From the NCBI RefSeq assembly GCF_018332715.1, contig NZ_BOQP01000039.1, positions 62,001-126,000 on the forward strand: DNA of 64,000 nt. The letters are read 5' to 3'. Below the pieces are notes generated by a model that was given only the letters and a program-made list of their open reading frames with translations, was not told where the DNA came from and ran no database searches. This document shows, piece after piece, positions 21,480 through 30,363 of this stretch; positions within the stretch are counted from its first letter, which is position 1, and every line of letters starts with the position of its first letter. The position numbers and the translations under genes were made by a program. Source of the stretch: Winogradskya consettensis. GTDB taxonomy: Bacteria > Actinomycetota > Actinomycetes > Mycobacteriales > Micromonosporaceae.

Positions 21480-23060
21480 GTGACCAGTCAAGCCCCGGCG
21501 GCCCCGGATAAACTGGACGCCGCCGTATTGAAGATCGCGGGCGTCGTCGTACTCGGCGCCATCATGTCGATCCTCGACGTGACCGTGGTCAGCGTCGCCC
21601 TGCCGACCTTCCAGACCGAGTTCGACGCGTCATACGCGCGGGTCGCGTGGACGATGACCGGCTATACGCTGGCCCTCGCCACGGTCATCCCCCTCACCGG
21701 CTGGGCCGCGGACCGCTTCGGCACGAAGCGGCTCTACATGGCAGCCCTGCTGCTCTTCACCCTCGGCTCCGTGCTCTGCGCGACGGCCGACTCGATCGGC
21801 CAGCTCATCACCTACCGGGTCCTGCAGGGCCTCGGCGGCGGCATGCTGATGCCGCTCGGCATGACGATCATGACCCGCGCGGCCGGCCCGCAGCGCATCG
21901 GCCGGCTGATGGCGGTCCTCGGCATCCCGATGCTGCTCGGCCCGATCGGTGGTCCCATCCTCGGCGGCTGGCTGATCGACATCGCCAGCTGGCACTGGAT
22001 CTTCCTGATCAACCTGCCGATCGGCGTGGTCGCCCTGATCTACGCCCAGTGGGCCCTGGCCAAGGACAGCCCCGAGCCGTCCGAGTCCTTCGACTTCGTC
22101 GGCATGCTCATGCTCTCCCCGGGCCTGGCGCTCTTCCTGTACGGCGTCTCGTCGGTCCCCGAAGCGGGAACCTTCGGCGCGACCAAGGTCTGGCTGCCCA
22201 TGTTGACCGGTGCGCTGCTCGTCGTCAGCTTCGTCCTCTACTCGTTCAAGCCGAAACACCCGCTGCTCGACCTGCGCCTGCTGCGCGACCGCAACCTTTC
22301 GGTCGCCACCATCACCCTGGCGGTCTTCACGGTCGCCTTCATGGGTGCGGGTCTGCTGTTCCCCAGCTACTTCCTACAGGTACGGGGTGAGACGACCCTG
22401 CACGCGGGTCTGCTCATGGCCCCGCAGGGCATCGGCGCGATGATCACGATGCCGATCGCGGGCACGCTCGCCGACCGGATCCCGGTGGGCCGGACCGTCC
22501 CGTTCGCCGTCCTGCTGATCGCCGCGGGCTTCTTCACCTTCACCCAGGTCGGCACGGACACGTCGTACCTGTTGCTCTGCGGTTCGCTGTTCGTCATGGG
22601 CCTGGGCATGGGCGGCACGATGATGCCCATCATGACCTCGGCCCTGAAGACCCTCACGAACAACGAGGTCGCCCGCGGCTCCACACTGCTCAACATCCTG
22701 CAGCAGATCGCCGGCTCGGTCGGCTCGGCCCTGATGTCGGTGATCCTGACCAACGAGCTGAACGACTCCCCGGCCATCCCCGGCGCGGCCGACCCGGCAA
22801 CGGGCACCCCGCTCACCGAGGCCGGCGTCGCGATCGCCTCCCAGCAGAACCCGGCAATCGCCCAGCAGTTCCCGGCCGACCTCATCCAACGAGGCCTGGC
22901 CTTCGTCGCCAACTCGTTCGGCACGACCTTCTGGGTGGCCTTCTTCATCATCCTGGCCACCCTGATCCCCGCGGGCTTCCTCCCCCGCCGCCGCCCCCAG
23001 CCCCTGGCCCCGGGCGAGGTCGCCGACGACCGGGTCGCTGCCCCGGTCATCCTGCACTGA
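21480..23060 (+). CDS. MFS drug exporter, DHA2 (EmrB/QacA) family, 14 TM
   Basis: A 526-aa proton-driven exporter. The DHA2 motif C region reads LDVTVVSVALPTFQ in TM1. Motif A follows as GWAADRFGTKRLYM and the antiporter motif as PMLLGPIGGPILGGWLI. About fourteen hydrophobic segments are countable. The GTG start at 21480 has AGGAGA 5 nt upstream; an upstream GTG at 21420 would add a non-hydrophobic 20-residue lead. Between it and the winged-helix gene lies a small CTTTG-TGG-CAAAG hairpin (21368-21380). Substrates are unknown; the family exports lipophilic drugs and own metabolites. Confidence 0.93.
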   Translation: MTSQAPAAPDKLDAAVLKIAGVVVLGAIMSILDVTVVSVALPTFQTEFDASYARVAWTMTGYTLALATVIPLTGWAADRFGTKRLYMAALLLFTLGSVLCATADSIGQLITYRVLQGLGGGMLMPLGMTIMTRAAGPQRIGRLMAVLGIPMLLGPIGGPILGGWLIDIASWHWIFLINLPIGVVALIYAQWALAKDSPEPSESFDFVGMLMLSPGLALFLYGVSSVPEAGTFGATKVWLPMLTGALLVVSFVLYSFKPKHPLLDLRLLRDRNLSVATITLAVFTVAFMGAGLLFPSYFLQVRGETTLHAGLLMAPQGIGAMITMPIAGTLADRIPVGRTVPFAVLLIAAGFFTFTQVGTDTSYLLLCGSLFVMGLGMGGTMMPIMTSALKTLTNNEVARGSTLLNILQQIAGSVGSALMSVILTNELNDSPAIPGAADPATGTPLTEAGVAIASQQNPAIAQQFPADLIQRGLAFVANSFGTTFWVAFFIILATLIPAGFLPRRRPQPLAPGEVADDRVAAPVILH

Positions 23061-23064
23061 GTTC

Positions 23065-23115
23065 ACGCAGAAACGCGCTGCGCCCGAGCTTCTGGGACGC
23101 GGCGCGTTTCTGCGT
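23065..23115. terminator. long inverted repeat after the MFS gene
   Basis: ACGCAGAAACGCGC (23065-23078) and GCGCGTTTCTGCGT (23102-23115) are exact complements with a 23-nt loop, starting 5 bp after the MFS stop codon. It is likely a transcription end without U-run, or mRNA 3'-end protection. Confidence 0.65.
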
Positions 23116-23724
23116 CTCGGGCCGTTGAACCCGTGGTCACGGCCGAGCAGGGCCTGGAACCGCAAGGCGAACCGTCCGGCTCCGCGCGGTCTGCAACTCC
23201 TGGCTGAACCGGGTCGAACCGAGCTCCCCTGTGCTGTCTCGCGCCAGACACGGCAACCCGGTAACGCATCGTGTTGCCCATCTGGGAAATTGATCGTCTC
23301 CGGTCTGTCGGAGCAAATATTCGCTGGAAATTGTGCGGGGCAATCGTCTGCCGCAACTTTTGGCGTTCTTGCTGTCAAACCTGGGCAATTGTTGTTCAAC
23401 ACATGACACATGCATGTCGGCCAGGGTTACGGATCGTGGCGGTCGTGGCCGCCGATGCGTGCGGGAATCGACGATCCCGGTGTGGTGGCGGGGTCTGGTC
23501 GCTGCCTGCGCTGCTCCACTGACGGTTTGCTGTCGCCGGTCGGCGCCGGAAGAAGCGTTGAGTCGTTGTGCTGGCTGCGTTCAGGTGGGCGTAACCTCAC
23601 GCGCTGCATGCTGGAGCCCGTCCATGAGGTGGGAAATAACGGGCTTCGGGGTCGAGAGCGGTGTGGGAGGTGGCCGCGAAAGGCTGTTATGCCTATCGTG
23701 TTTGTAGGAGATGGGGGAGGTGCC
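23116..23724. other. 609 bp without a convincing gene
   Basis: No frame here has good start signals or protein-like composition. Bases about 23270-23420 are clearly more AT-rich than the surroundings (for example GGAAATTGATCGTC, GCAATTGTTGTTCAAC) and look like a regulatory stretch. Further down, CCCGT (23618) and ACGGG could pair ahead of the FAD oxidoreductase. I recognise no known riboswitch. Confidence 0.5.
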
Positions 23725-24981
23725 GTGCGACGGACTGTGGTTGTTGTGGGTGGTGGGTGTTCCGGGGTGCTGGTGGCGGGGGAGTTGCTTCGATGTAGCG
23801 ACGACGATGTCGTGGTGGTCGAGCCGGGGGAGCTCGGGGGCGGGGTTGCGTACGGTGAGGCACGGCCCTGGCATTTTCTGAACTCGCGGGCCGGGGCGAT
23901 GAGCGCCGACCCCGACGATCCCGGGCACTTCGCTCGATGGGCGGGTGTGGAGGCGGCGGAGTTCCGTCCGCGTGCGGAGTACGGGCGCTATCTGCGTACG
24001 GTGCTGGATGAGGCCGCGGCAGACCACCCGGGCCGGTTGCGGGTCGTGCGGGCCGAGGCCACCCGGGTCGATCCGGGTGGGGTGGTGGAGCTCGCCGGCG
24101 GTACTACCCTGCGCGCCGACCACGTGGTGCTGGCGACGGGTGGACCCCGGGCGGCACGGCAGCGGCTGGACCACCCGAACATCATCGACGATCCGTGGCG
24201 GCCCGGCGTGCTCGAAACGCTGCCGGGCGATCGGAAGGTGCTGCTCGTCGGCACCGGTCTGACCGCGATCGACGCCGCGCTGACCCTGACCGCGGACGGG
24301 CGTCGCACCGCACCCGTCGTGGCCGTGAGCCGGCGGGGGCTGCTCCCGCTGACCCATACCGCCGAGGCGGCGCCGCCGACCGCGCCCGACCTGAACGACT
24401 GTGCCACCCTGCGCGACGTGATCCGGGCCGTGCGGTCCGCCGCCGGTGAGGCGGGGGACTGGCGGCCGGTCGTCGACGGGATGCGGCCCTTCCTCGACAA
24501 GCTGTGGACGGCGCTGACCCCCGACGAGCAGGAGGCGTTCCTGCGGCATCTGGCGCGCACCTGGGAGTGTCACCGGCACCGGATGGCGCCGGCGATCGCC
24601 GATCGGGTCGTCGAGTTGCGCAGTCAGGGCCTGCTGGAGGTCCGCCGGGGCGGTGTCGCGGCCTGGCCGGGGCTCTCGGAGTATGCCGCCGTCGTGAACT
24701 GCGCGGGCCCGGGGAAGCTGCCCGGCTCCGCGAGCCCGCTGGTGCGGGGGCTGCTCGACGCCGGGTCGGCGAAGGTGGGCCCGCACGAACTCGGGCTCGC
24801 CATCGATCCGTCCGGACGGGTGGTCGCAGCCAGCGGCCGGGTGCACGACCGGCTGTGGCTGATCGGGCCGTTGCGGCGCGGGACGCAGTGGGAGACCACG
24901 GCCGTGCCGGAGATCCGGGCTCAGGCCGCGCGGCTCGTCACGGATCTGCGCAGCGACGCCGCGCTGGCCGGAGTGGCCTGA
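23725..24981 (+). CDS. FAD/NAD(P)-binding oxidoreductase
   Basis: A 418-aa flavoprotein. Residues 3-20 are the FAD dinucleotide fold (TVVVVGGGCSGVLVAGEL) ending with the acidic residue in VVVVEPGELGGGVAYG. A second nucleotide fold, KVLLVGTGLTAIDAALTL, lies mid-protein, and VVNCAGPGK near the C-terminus completes the Rossmann fold. This is the HpyO-like/FAD-NAD(P)-binding family, whose members oxidise or hydroxylate amino acids and small metabolites. The GTG start at 23725 has GGAGG just upstream. It appears to be a single-gene unit. Confidence 0.85.
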   Translation: MRRTVVVVGGGCSGVLVAGELLRCSDDDVVVVEPGELGGGVAYGEARPWHFLNSRAGAMSADPDDPGHFARWAGVEAAEFRPRAEYGRYLRTVLDEAAADHPGRLRVVRAEATRVDPGGVVELAGGTTLRADHVVLATGGPRAARQRLDHPNIIDDPWRPGVLETLPGDRKVLLVGTGLTAIDAALTLTADGRRTAPVVAVSRRGLLPLTHTAEAAPPTAPDLNDCATLRDVIRAVRSAAGEAGDWRPVVDGMRPFLDKLWTALTPDEQEAFLRHLARTWECHRHRMAPAIADRVVELRSQGLLEVRRGGVAAWPGLSEYAAVVNCAGPGKLPGSASPLVRGLLDAGSAKVGPHELGLAIDPSGRVVAASGRVHDRLWLIGPLRRGTQWETTAVPEIRAQAARLVTDLRSDAALAGVA

Positions 24982-25119
24982 GGTGGCATCCCGACTGACC
25001 CCCTGACCGAATGATATGTAAAGGGTGTTTCCGCAGCTCAAGGCGGGGATGGGTGGCTTTCGGGCCGAATGGTGACCCTTGAGTGCGCATTGAATCTTCT
25101 CGATACTACAGGTGGCACT

Positions 25120-25145
25120 TGGTACGCCGGACATCTGGCGTACCA
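25120..25145 (+). promoter_or_regulatory. stem-loop in the 5' leader of the serine protease gene
   Basis: TGGTACGCC (25120-25128) and GGCGTACCA (25137-25145) are perfect complements with an 8-nt loop. It ends 13 bp before the GGAGGAA ribosome-binding site of the protease gene and could be an operator or stabilise the mRNA 5' end. Confidence 0.6.
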
Positions 25146-25168
25146 CCCCCATCCCCCTGGAGGAATCT

Positions 25169-26206
25169 GTGCGTAACACCAAGCTCGGCCGACCGATCGT
25201 CGGCCTGGCCGCCCTTCTGATTGCCGGCAGCGCGTTCGCGTCACCCGCGTCCGCCGCCCCCGTCGCGCCCAAGGCCGACCCGTCGTTCGCCCCCTCGGCA
25301 CTGTCCAACAAGCTGGACACCCAGCTCGCCGGCAAGGACGCCGGTTCGTACATCGACTCGGCCGGCAAGGTCGTCGTCGCTGTCACGGACTCCGCGACGG
25401 CCGCCCAGGTCGCCGCCTCCGGCGCGACCCCCCGCTACGTGCTGCGCAGCGGCGCGGAGCTGTCCGCCGCCGAGTCGACGCTGAAGTCGACCCTGAAGAC
25501 CCCCGGCACCTCGTTCGCCATCGACCCGGTGACCAACAAGGTCGCCGTCACCGCCGACAGCACGGTCACCGGCGCGAAGCTGGCCGCCGTCAAGGCGACC
25601 GTCGCCAAGCTGGGCGACAAGGCCTCGCTGGAGATCGTGGACGGCACCCTCGCCCCCCGCATCTCCGGTGGCGACGCCATCTACGCGGGTGGCTCGCGCT
25701 GCTCGCTCGGCTTCAACGTGGTCAGCGGCTCGACGTACTACTTCCTGACCGCCGGCCACTGCACGAACATCGCCACCACCTGGACCAACGGCTCGGCCAC
25801 GCTGGGCACCCGCGCCGGCACGAGCTTCCCGGGCAACGACTACGGCATCGTCCGCTACACCAACACGACCATCGCCAAGAGTGGCGCGGTCGGCTCGCAG
25901 GACATCACCTCCGCCGGCACCCCCGCCGTCGGCGCCACGGTCTACCGGCGCGGCAGCACCACCGGCATCCACTCCGGCCGGGTCACCGCCCTCAACTCGA
26001 CGGTGAACTACGCCGAGGGCTCGGTCTCCGGCCTGATCCGCACCACCGTCTGCGCCGAGCCCGGCGACAGCGGCGGCTCGCTCTACTCCGGCACCACCGC
26101 GCTGGGCCTCACCTCGGGCGGCAGCGGTAACTGCTCCGCCGGTGGCGTCACGTACTTCCAGCCCGTCGTCGAGCCGCTCAGCGTCTACGGCGTCTCGGTC
26201 TTCTGA
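25169..26206 (+). CDS. secreted S1-family serine protease (streptogrisin/alpha-lytic type)
   Basis: A 345-aa preproprotein. A Sec signal covers about residues 1-30 (ending ASPASAA). A pro-region follows to about 165, which in this family folds the protease and is then removed. The catalytic domain starts near RISGGDAIYAGG. The triad is complete: His in FLTAGHCTN (about 195), Asp in PGNDYGIVRYT and Ser in EPGDSGGSLYSG (about 300). Two cysteine pairs, at GSRCSLGF with GHCT and at TTVCAEPG with GNCSAGG, match the conserved disulfides. GTG start with a strong GGAGGAA site. A bidirectional terminator follows. Confidence 0.95.
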   Translation: MRNTKLGRPIVGLAALLIAGSAFASPASAAPVAPKADPSFAPSALSNKLDTQLAGKDAGSYIDSAGKVVVAVTDSATAAQVAASGATPRYVLRSGAELSAAESTLKSTLKTPGTSFAIDPVTNKVAVTADSTVTGAKLAAVKATVAKLGDKASLEIVDGTLAPRISGGDAIYAGGSRCSLGFNVVSGSTYYFLTAGHCTNIATTWTNGSATLGTRAGTSFPGNDYGIVRYTNTTIAKSGAVGSQDITSAGTPAVGATVYRRGSTTGIHSGRVTALNSTVNYAEGSVSGLIRTTVCAEPGDSGGSLYSGTTALGLTSGGSGNCSAGGVTYFQPVVEPLSVYGVSVF

Positions 26207-26223
26207 TCCACGCTTCCACCAGA

Positions 26224-26256
26224 GGAAAGACCCCGGCCGCCCGCCGGGGTCTTTCC
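26224..26256. terminator. bidirectional terminator between convergent protease and beta-lactamase genes
   Basis: GGAAAGACCCCGGC and GCCGGGGTCTTTCC form a perfect 14-bp stem with a 5-nt loop, 17 bp after the protease stop and 8 bp after the beta-lactamase stop on the other strand. The symmetric A/T bases at the stem foot serve both directions. Confidence 0.88.
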
Positions 26257-26264
26257 CTGCGTGT

Positions 26265-27143
26265 TCAGAGCCTGCCGAGAGCCCGCACGAGCGCGGTTGC
26301 CGTACGCGCGATGAGGGTGTTGTCGTAGGGCGCCGTCGCGTCGTTGCGGTTGGTGTAGACGGCGAGGATCAGCGGGGCGCCCTTGCGCGGGTGGACGATC
26401 GCGATGTCGTTGGCGGCCCCGTAGAAGTCGGACGAGCCGGTCTTGTCGCCCACGGACCACGACGGGGGCAGGCCGGCGCGGATGCGGGCGCCGCCGGTGG
26501 TGTTCGCGCGCAGCCAGCCGAGCAGGCGTTCGCGGTCGTCGGGGTAGAGCGCGTGGCCGAGGGTCAGCGCCTGCAGGTTGCGGCCCATCACCGACGGGGT
26601 GGTCGTGTCGCGGACCTCGGCGGGGGACCAGATGTTGAGCGCGGTCTCCCAGCGGTCCAGGCGGGTGACCGGGTCGCCGATGCCGCGGGCGTAGCGGGTC
26701 ACGCCGGCGGGGCCACCGAGCAGGCGCAGCAGCAGGTTTCCGGCGGTGTTGTCGCTGTAGCCGATGGCGGCCGCGCACAGCTCGGCGACGCTCATCCCCT
26801 CCTCGACGTGCAACGACGTGACCGGCGAGTTCGCGACGAGATCGTCGGTGCTGAAGAAGACGCGGCGATCGAGAAGACCGGGATCACAGGTACGCGCACG
26901 GCGCAGCACCGCGGCGCTCGCCAGCACCTTGAACGTCGACAGCAGCGGGAACTGCTCGCGTGACCGGTGCTCGACCGTGCGCCCCGTGCCCGTGTCGAGC
27001 GCGTAGGCACCGATCCGCGCGTCGTACTCCCGCTCGAGGCCGGGCAGGTTGGAGTCGGCGTTGGCAGCACCGGGCAGCAGCAGCACGGCGGTGGCCGTCG
27101 CACCCCCGGTGAGCAGGGCGCGGCGGGACAGGTGATCAACCAT
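26265..27143 (-). CDS. class A beta-lactamase
   Basis: A 292-aa exported serine beta-lactamase. A twin-arginine-like signal (HLSRRALLTGGATATAVLLL) leads. The active-site serine is Ser69 in LLSTFK. SDN appears in IGYSDNTAGN, the omega-loop Glu in RWETALN, and KTG in VGDKTGSSDFYG. All four hallmarks are intact, so it should hydrolyse penicillins or cephalosporins. Such enzymes are common in soil actinomycetes. Transcribed towards the protease; a bidirectional terminator divides them. Confidence 0.94.
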   Translation of the reverse strand: MVDHLSRRALLTGGATATAVLLLPGAANADSNLPGLEREYDARIGAYALDTGTGRTVEHRSREQFPLLSTFKVLASAAVLRRARTCDPGLLDRRVFFSTDDLVANSPVTSLHVEEGMSVAELCAAAIGYSDNTAGNLLLRLLGGPAGVTRYARGIGDPVTRLDRWETALNIWSPAEVRDTTTPSVMGRNLQALTLGHALYPDDRERLLGWLRANTTGGARIRAGLPPSWSVGDKTGSSDFYGAANDIAIVHPRKGAPLILAVYTNRNDATAPYDNTLIARTATALVRALGRL

Positions 27144-27178
27144 GGCGCCACCCTTTCGTGCACTGCGTCAAATGCGTG

Positions 27179-28579
27179 TTAAGAACCGGCCGGAACCTCC
27201 ACGGTGGCACTCGGAAGAGTGCATCCGATGACCGTGCCGGCGCTCTCCACGACCAGGCGGACCAGGCCGTCCGCGCTCGTCCCGGCGCTGATCGCGATGG
27301 TCGGGGAGGTTTCGGGCGGCGTACGGCTCAGGGCGTCCGCCAGCATGGTGTCGAGCAGATGGTGCAGGATCGCGCCGTCCGCGCGTACCTGGGGAAGGTC
27401 GCCGACCGTGACCTCCGCCGTGGCCAGACCGGAGGCGACCACCTCGGCCACGACGGCTCTGAGATCCACCTCGGTGGTCTCCTCGCCGGGGTGCGCGATC
27501 AGACCGCTGAGCAGCGCCTCCTGGGCGGCCAGCGCGCCCCGCAGCCGGCCCTGCTCGGACTCCGCGTCGACCTTGCGCAGCCGTTCGCCGACCTCGGCGG
27601 CGATCTCCCGCTCCGCGCGCGCGGTGGCCGACATCTGCAGGTACATCAGGGTGCCGAACATGACGGCCAGGGTCGAGCCGGCGATCACGACGACCATGTC
27701 GGTGCGTCCCGCGTTCGGGAGCAGGGACTTGTAGGTCGCGCTGGTCCGCAGGACCCACTGCCGTTCCCCGGCCGTGAAGTTCTGGGTACGCCGGAAGCCC
27801 GACCCGTCCCCCCGCGCGACGGTCGCCACCTCGGCGAGCGCCCCCGCGGACGATCGGGTCATCACCTGCGCGTCGAGCAGGTCACCGGCGGCCTTGGTGA
27901 GGTTCGCGCTGACAAAATCGGCCGCGCCGACGGTCATCGACACCCAGCCGTAGCCCGCGACCGGCGCCAGCACGTCGAACGAGAGCTGCTGCTGCGCCTT
28001 CGGGATCGCGGCATCGGCCAGCCGCACGTACGCGTCGGAGATCGCCACGTGCCCGGTCGCCAGCCGGGCGGCGTCGACGACGGCCTGCGCGGAGCCCTGG
28101 TCGACGCCGATCGCCGGTGCGGTCTTCTCCTCGCCCAGGGTGTGCGCGAAAACGGTGTAGAAGTGCTCCTGCAACCCGGTGGCGGTCCTCGGGGTGAAGC
28201 CGGTCGCGCCGCGGGACCGCCAGCTCGCGGTCAGGCCGGGGGAGTCCGGGGCCACGAACGTCAGCGCGCGTACGGCGGTGAGGTCCTGCTCGTCGACGGC
28301 CTCAGCGATCTTGTCGAAGGCGGCGGCGGTCGGAGCCGGGAGCGCGGCCATGGCGGCGGCACTGAGCCGTACGGCGTCCGCGTAGCGCCCCAGCTCGTTC
28401 GTGACGGCGGTCTGCACCGAGGTGCTGGCGGTCGCCATCCGCGACTCGGCGTTGCGTTCGAGGGCGCCGCGCAGCCGGACCCCGAAGCCCAGCGAGATCG
28501 CGACCCCGCCGAGAATGATGATCAGCGCGAAGAAGGCAGCCCACGGGCGGGACCAGCCGCTCTTGCTCTCCCTCGCCAC
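27179..28579 (-). CDS. CHASE-domain membrane sensor with a degenerate kinase-like end
   Basis: A 466-aa two-helix membrane protein: TM1 at about residues 13-34 (AAFFALIIILGGVAISLGFG), a periplasmic CHASE domain with the EHFYTV and ...DAYVRL-type elements, and TM2 near residues 295-315 (MVVVIAGSTLAVMFGTLMYL). A short helical stretch follows, then a C-terminus resembling the start of a histidine-kinase ATPase domain (DLPQVRADGAILHHLLDTMLADAL). The catalytic Asn is replaced by Asp and no G-boxes or phospho-His are seen, so it probably does not phosphorylate. It starts at GTG 28579, 35 nt below the next gene. Confidence 0.8.
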   Translation of the reverse strand: MARESKSGWSRPWAAFFALIIILGGVAISLGFGVRLRGALERNAESRMATASTSVQTAVTNELGRYADAVRLSAAAMAALPAPTAAAFDKIAEAVDEQDLTAVRALTFVAPDSPGLTASWRSRGATGFTPRTATGLQEHFYTVFAHTLGEEKTAPAIGVDQGSAQAVVDAARLATGHVAISDAYVRLADAAIPKAQQQLSFDVLAPVAGYGWVSMTVGAADFVSANLTKAAGDLLDAQVMTRSSAGALAEVATVARGDGSGFRRTQNFTAGERQWVLRTSATYKSLLPNAGRTDMVVVIAGSTLAVMFGTLMYLQMSATARAEREIAAEVGERLRKVDAESEQGRLRGALAAQEALLSGLIAHPGEETTEVDLRAVVAEVVASGLATAEVTVGDLPQVRADGAILHHLLDTMLADALSRTPPETSPTIAISAGTSADGLVRLVVESAGTVIGCTLPSATVEVPAGS

Positions 28580-28614
28580 CTCATGAAATTTAGTCGCTTT
28601 TGCACGATTTCGGG

Positions 28615-29340
28615 CTACTTCTCCTCGGCCTGATGTTCCTCGGCCACCCGTTCGGCGCCGCGGCGGCGCAGGAGTTTGAGGCCAGGCATGCCGACTATCG
28701 CCAGGTGCAGGTCGTTGGTGACCTCCAGCAGCGAGTGCAGGTCGGGGCCGACCTGGTCGAGCTTGCCCAGCAGTGGCATGACGTCCTCGGTGAGGTGCTT
28801 GCGCAGCACCGGGAGCGTGTCGATCATCTTGATCGCCGCGGTGACCTCTTCCGGGGTGAGGTCGTTGACGAAACGGGCGAGCAGCGGGGCGGCGCGCTGG
28901 AGCGTCGGCACGTACTCCTCGAGCAGGCCCTTCGCGACCTTCGACGTGCCGGCGGCCTCCTGGACCACCTCTTGCGCCTCTGCCGTGATGGCGTTGGCCT
29001 TCTGGACGATTTGTCCGGCGCCGGCGGTGATGACGACGGCGCTCCGGACGACCTGCTCGGCGTCCGTGGTCACCTGGTCGACGCGCTGGACGATCGCCTT
29101 GGCGCCGCCGACGGTCTCCTCGGCGTCGGCGGTAACCCGCTCGACCCGGTCGATCAGCGACTCGGCCCGCTCGGCCAGCACGGAGATCCGGCTGACCAGC
29201 AGCTCGGTCTGGCTCAGCACGCCCAGCACCCGGGCCGGCACGGTGGCCGCCGACGCCACCGTCTCGACCACCTGCCCGGCTGCGTACCGGGTGAGCTCGA
29301 CGAGGGCGGTGGGGGACGGCAGCAGGGACATGGACACCAT
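28615..29340 (-). CDS. coiled-coil protein of unknown function
   Basis: A 241-aa protein that is almost entirely alpha-helical. Residues about 40-140 are a long amphipathic heptad run rich in Val, Ala, Glu and Asp (RVERVTADAEETVGGAKAIV, with the motif VTxDAEQVV repeated). It ends in a basic RRRGAERVAEEHQAEEK tail. It resembles phasin-like or apolipoprotein-like helical proteins of mycobacteria and other actinomycetes, which bind surfaces or lipids. It is the first gene of a pair with the CHASE sensor. Confidence 0.7.
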   Translation of the reverse strand: MVSMSLLPSPTALVELTRYAAGQVVETVASAATVPARVLGVLSQTELLVSRISVLAERAESLIDRVERVTADAEETVGGAKAIVQRVDQVTTDAEQVVRSAVVITAGAGQIVQKANAITAEAQEVVQEAAGTSKVAKGLLEEYVPTLQRAAPLLARFVNDLTPEEVTAAIKMIDTLPVLRKHLTEDVMPLLGKLDQVGPDLHSLLEVTNDLHLAIVGMPGLKLLRRRGAERVAEEHQAEEK

Positions 29341-29397
29341 TGTGCCCCCGCGATGCCATCACTAACCGTGTTCAGCCTGACGCCCACGGTGGGTAGG

Positions 29398-29433
29398 TTG
29401 GTGAACCGGGGTTCGGCACGGCACTATGCATGG
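29398..29433 (+). promoter_or_regulatory. leaderless promoter of the serine hydrolase gene
   Basis: TTGGTG (29398-29403), an 18-bp spacer and CACTAT (29422-29427) form a promoter whose -10 box ends 6 nt before the GTG at 29434. There is no ribosome-binding site. The spacing is the same as at 17912-17948. Confidence 0.6.
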
Positions 29434-30363
29434 GTGCGTCGTTACCGTTTAGCAATTTTCGCTGTGGCGGCAGTCGTGATTCTGGGCGGCGGTGGCCTGA
29501 TCGCGCTCGGTCTCCGGGATGGTTCCGGGGGCGCGGGGGGCGGTCTGTTACCCAGCTCCCTGACTCTCGGTGACGACGACGCCACACCAACCGCGTCGCC
29601 GACGCCGACCGGCCCGACTCCCGAGGAACTGGCCGCCGCGGCCTGGGCGAAGAAGACCAAGTCGCTGGACACCGCGCTCAAGAAGCTGGCGGACACGGCC
29701 CCCGAGTTCTCGGTCGCGGTCCTCGACAAGAAGAGCGGTAAGACCTACACCTACCGCGGCACCGCGAAGTACGACACCGCGAGCATCGTGAAGGTCCAGG
29801 TGCTGGCCTGCATGCTGCTGAAGGCCCAGGATGCCGACCGCGACCCGAGCACGGGCGAGATGGCGCTGGCCAAGCCGATGATTCGGCTCAGCGACAACAA
29901 CGCGACCACGTCACTGTTCACCCGCCTGGGCGGCAAGACCGCGGTGACGAAGTGCAACAAGCGCCTCGGCCTGACCCAGACCACGGTGAGCAGCTCCTGG
30001 GGCCTGACCCGGACCACGGTCACCGACCAGGTCAAGCTCCTGTCGGACCTGGTCGACACCAAGGGCGAGCTCGACGCCGACTCCCGCAAGACCGCGTTCA
30101 CGCTGATGAGCTCGGTCGACGACGCCCAGGACTGGGGCATCCCGTCGATCCAGAAGTCCGGCGAGACCGCCACGGTCAAGAACGGCTGGGACACCCGGAC
30201 GGCCGACGGCGGCCTCTGGGCCATCAACACCATCGGCCGGGTCGTCTCGGACGACACCGACGTCTCGGTGGCCGTCCTCTCCCACGACAACCAGTCGATG
30301 GAGGGTGGCATCACGCTCGTGGAGAAGGTCGCCAAGCTCACCCGGCAGTACCTGAAGTACTGA
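29434..30363 (+). CDS. class A beta-lactamase-like serine hydrolase, membrane-anchored
   Basis: A 309-aa protein with an N-terminal signal-anchor (YRLAIFAVAAVVILGGGGLIALGL) and a Pro/Thr/Ser linker. A penicillin-binding fold follows, with the SxxK serine in DTASIVKVQV and SDN in RLSDNNATTS. The third motif reads VKNGW, with KNG in place of KTG, and no clear omega-loop glutamate is seen, so a weak beta-lactamase or a peptidoglycan-active enzyme is more likely than a resistance enzyme. The start rests on the leaderless promoter spacing; GTG 29401 is an alternative. Confidence 0.82.
   Translation: MRRYRLAIFAVAAVVILGGGGLIALGLRDGSGGAGGGLLPSSLTLGDDDATPTASPTPTGPTPEELAAAAWAKKTKSLDTALKKLADTAPEFSVAVLDKKSGKTYTYRGTAKYDTASIVKVQVLACMLLKAQDADRDPSTGEMALAKPMIRLSDNNATTSLFTRLGGKTAVTKCNKRLGLTQTTVSSSWGLTRTTVTDQVKLLSDLVDTKGELDADSRKTAFTLMSSVDDAQDWGIPSIQKSGETATVKNGWDTRTADGGLWAINTIGRVVSDDTDVSVAVLSHDNQSMEGGITLVEKVAKLTRQYLKY

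Noticed and set aside
23125..23406. Possible small gene in the gap after the MFS exporter
   Set aside because: Composition and start context are poor on both strands and the segment includes the AT-rich non-coding stretch.
23581..25386. A 601-codon minus-strand frame
   Set aside because: It covers the FAD oxidoreductase in antisense and has the composition of a shadow frame (Pro/Arg/His-rich).
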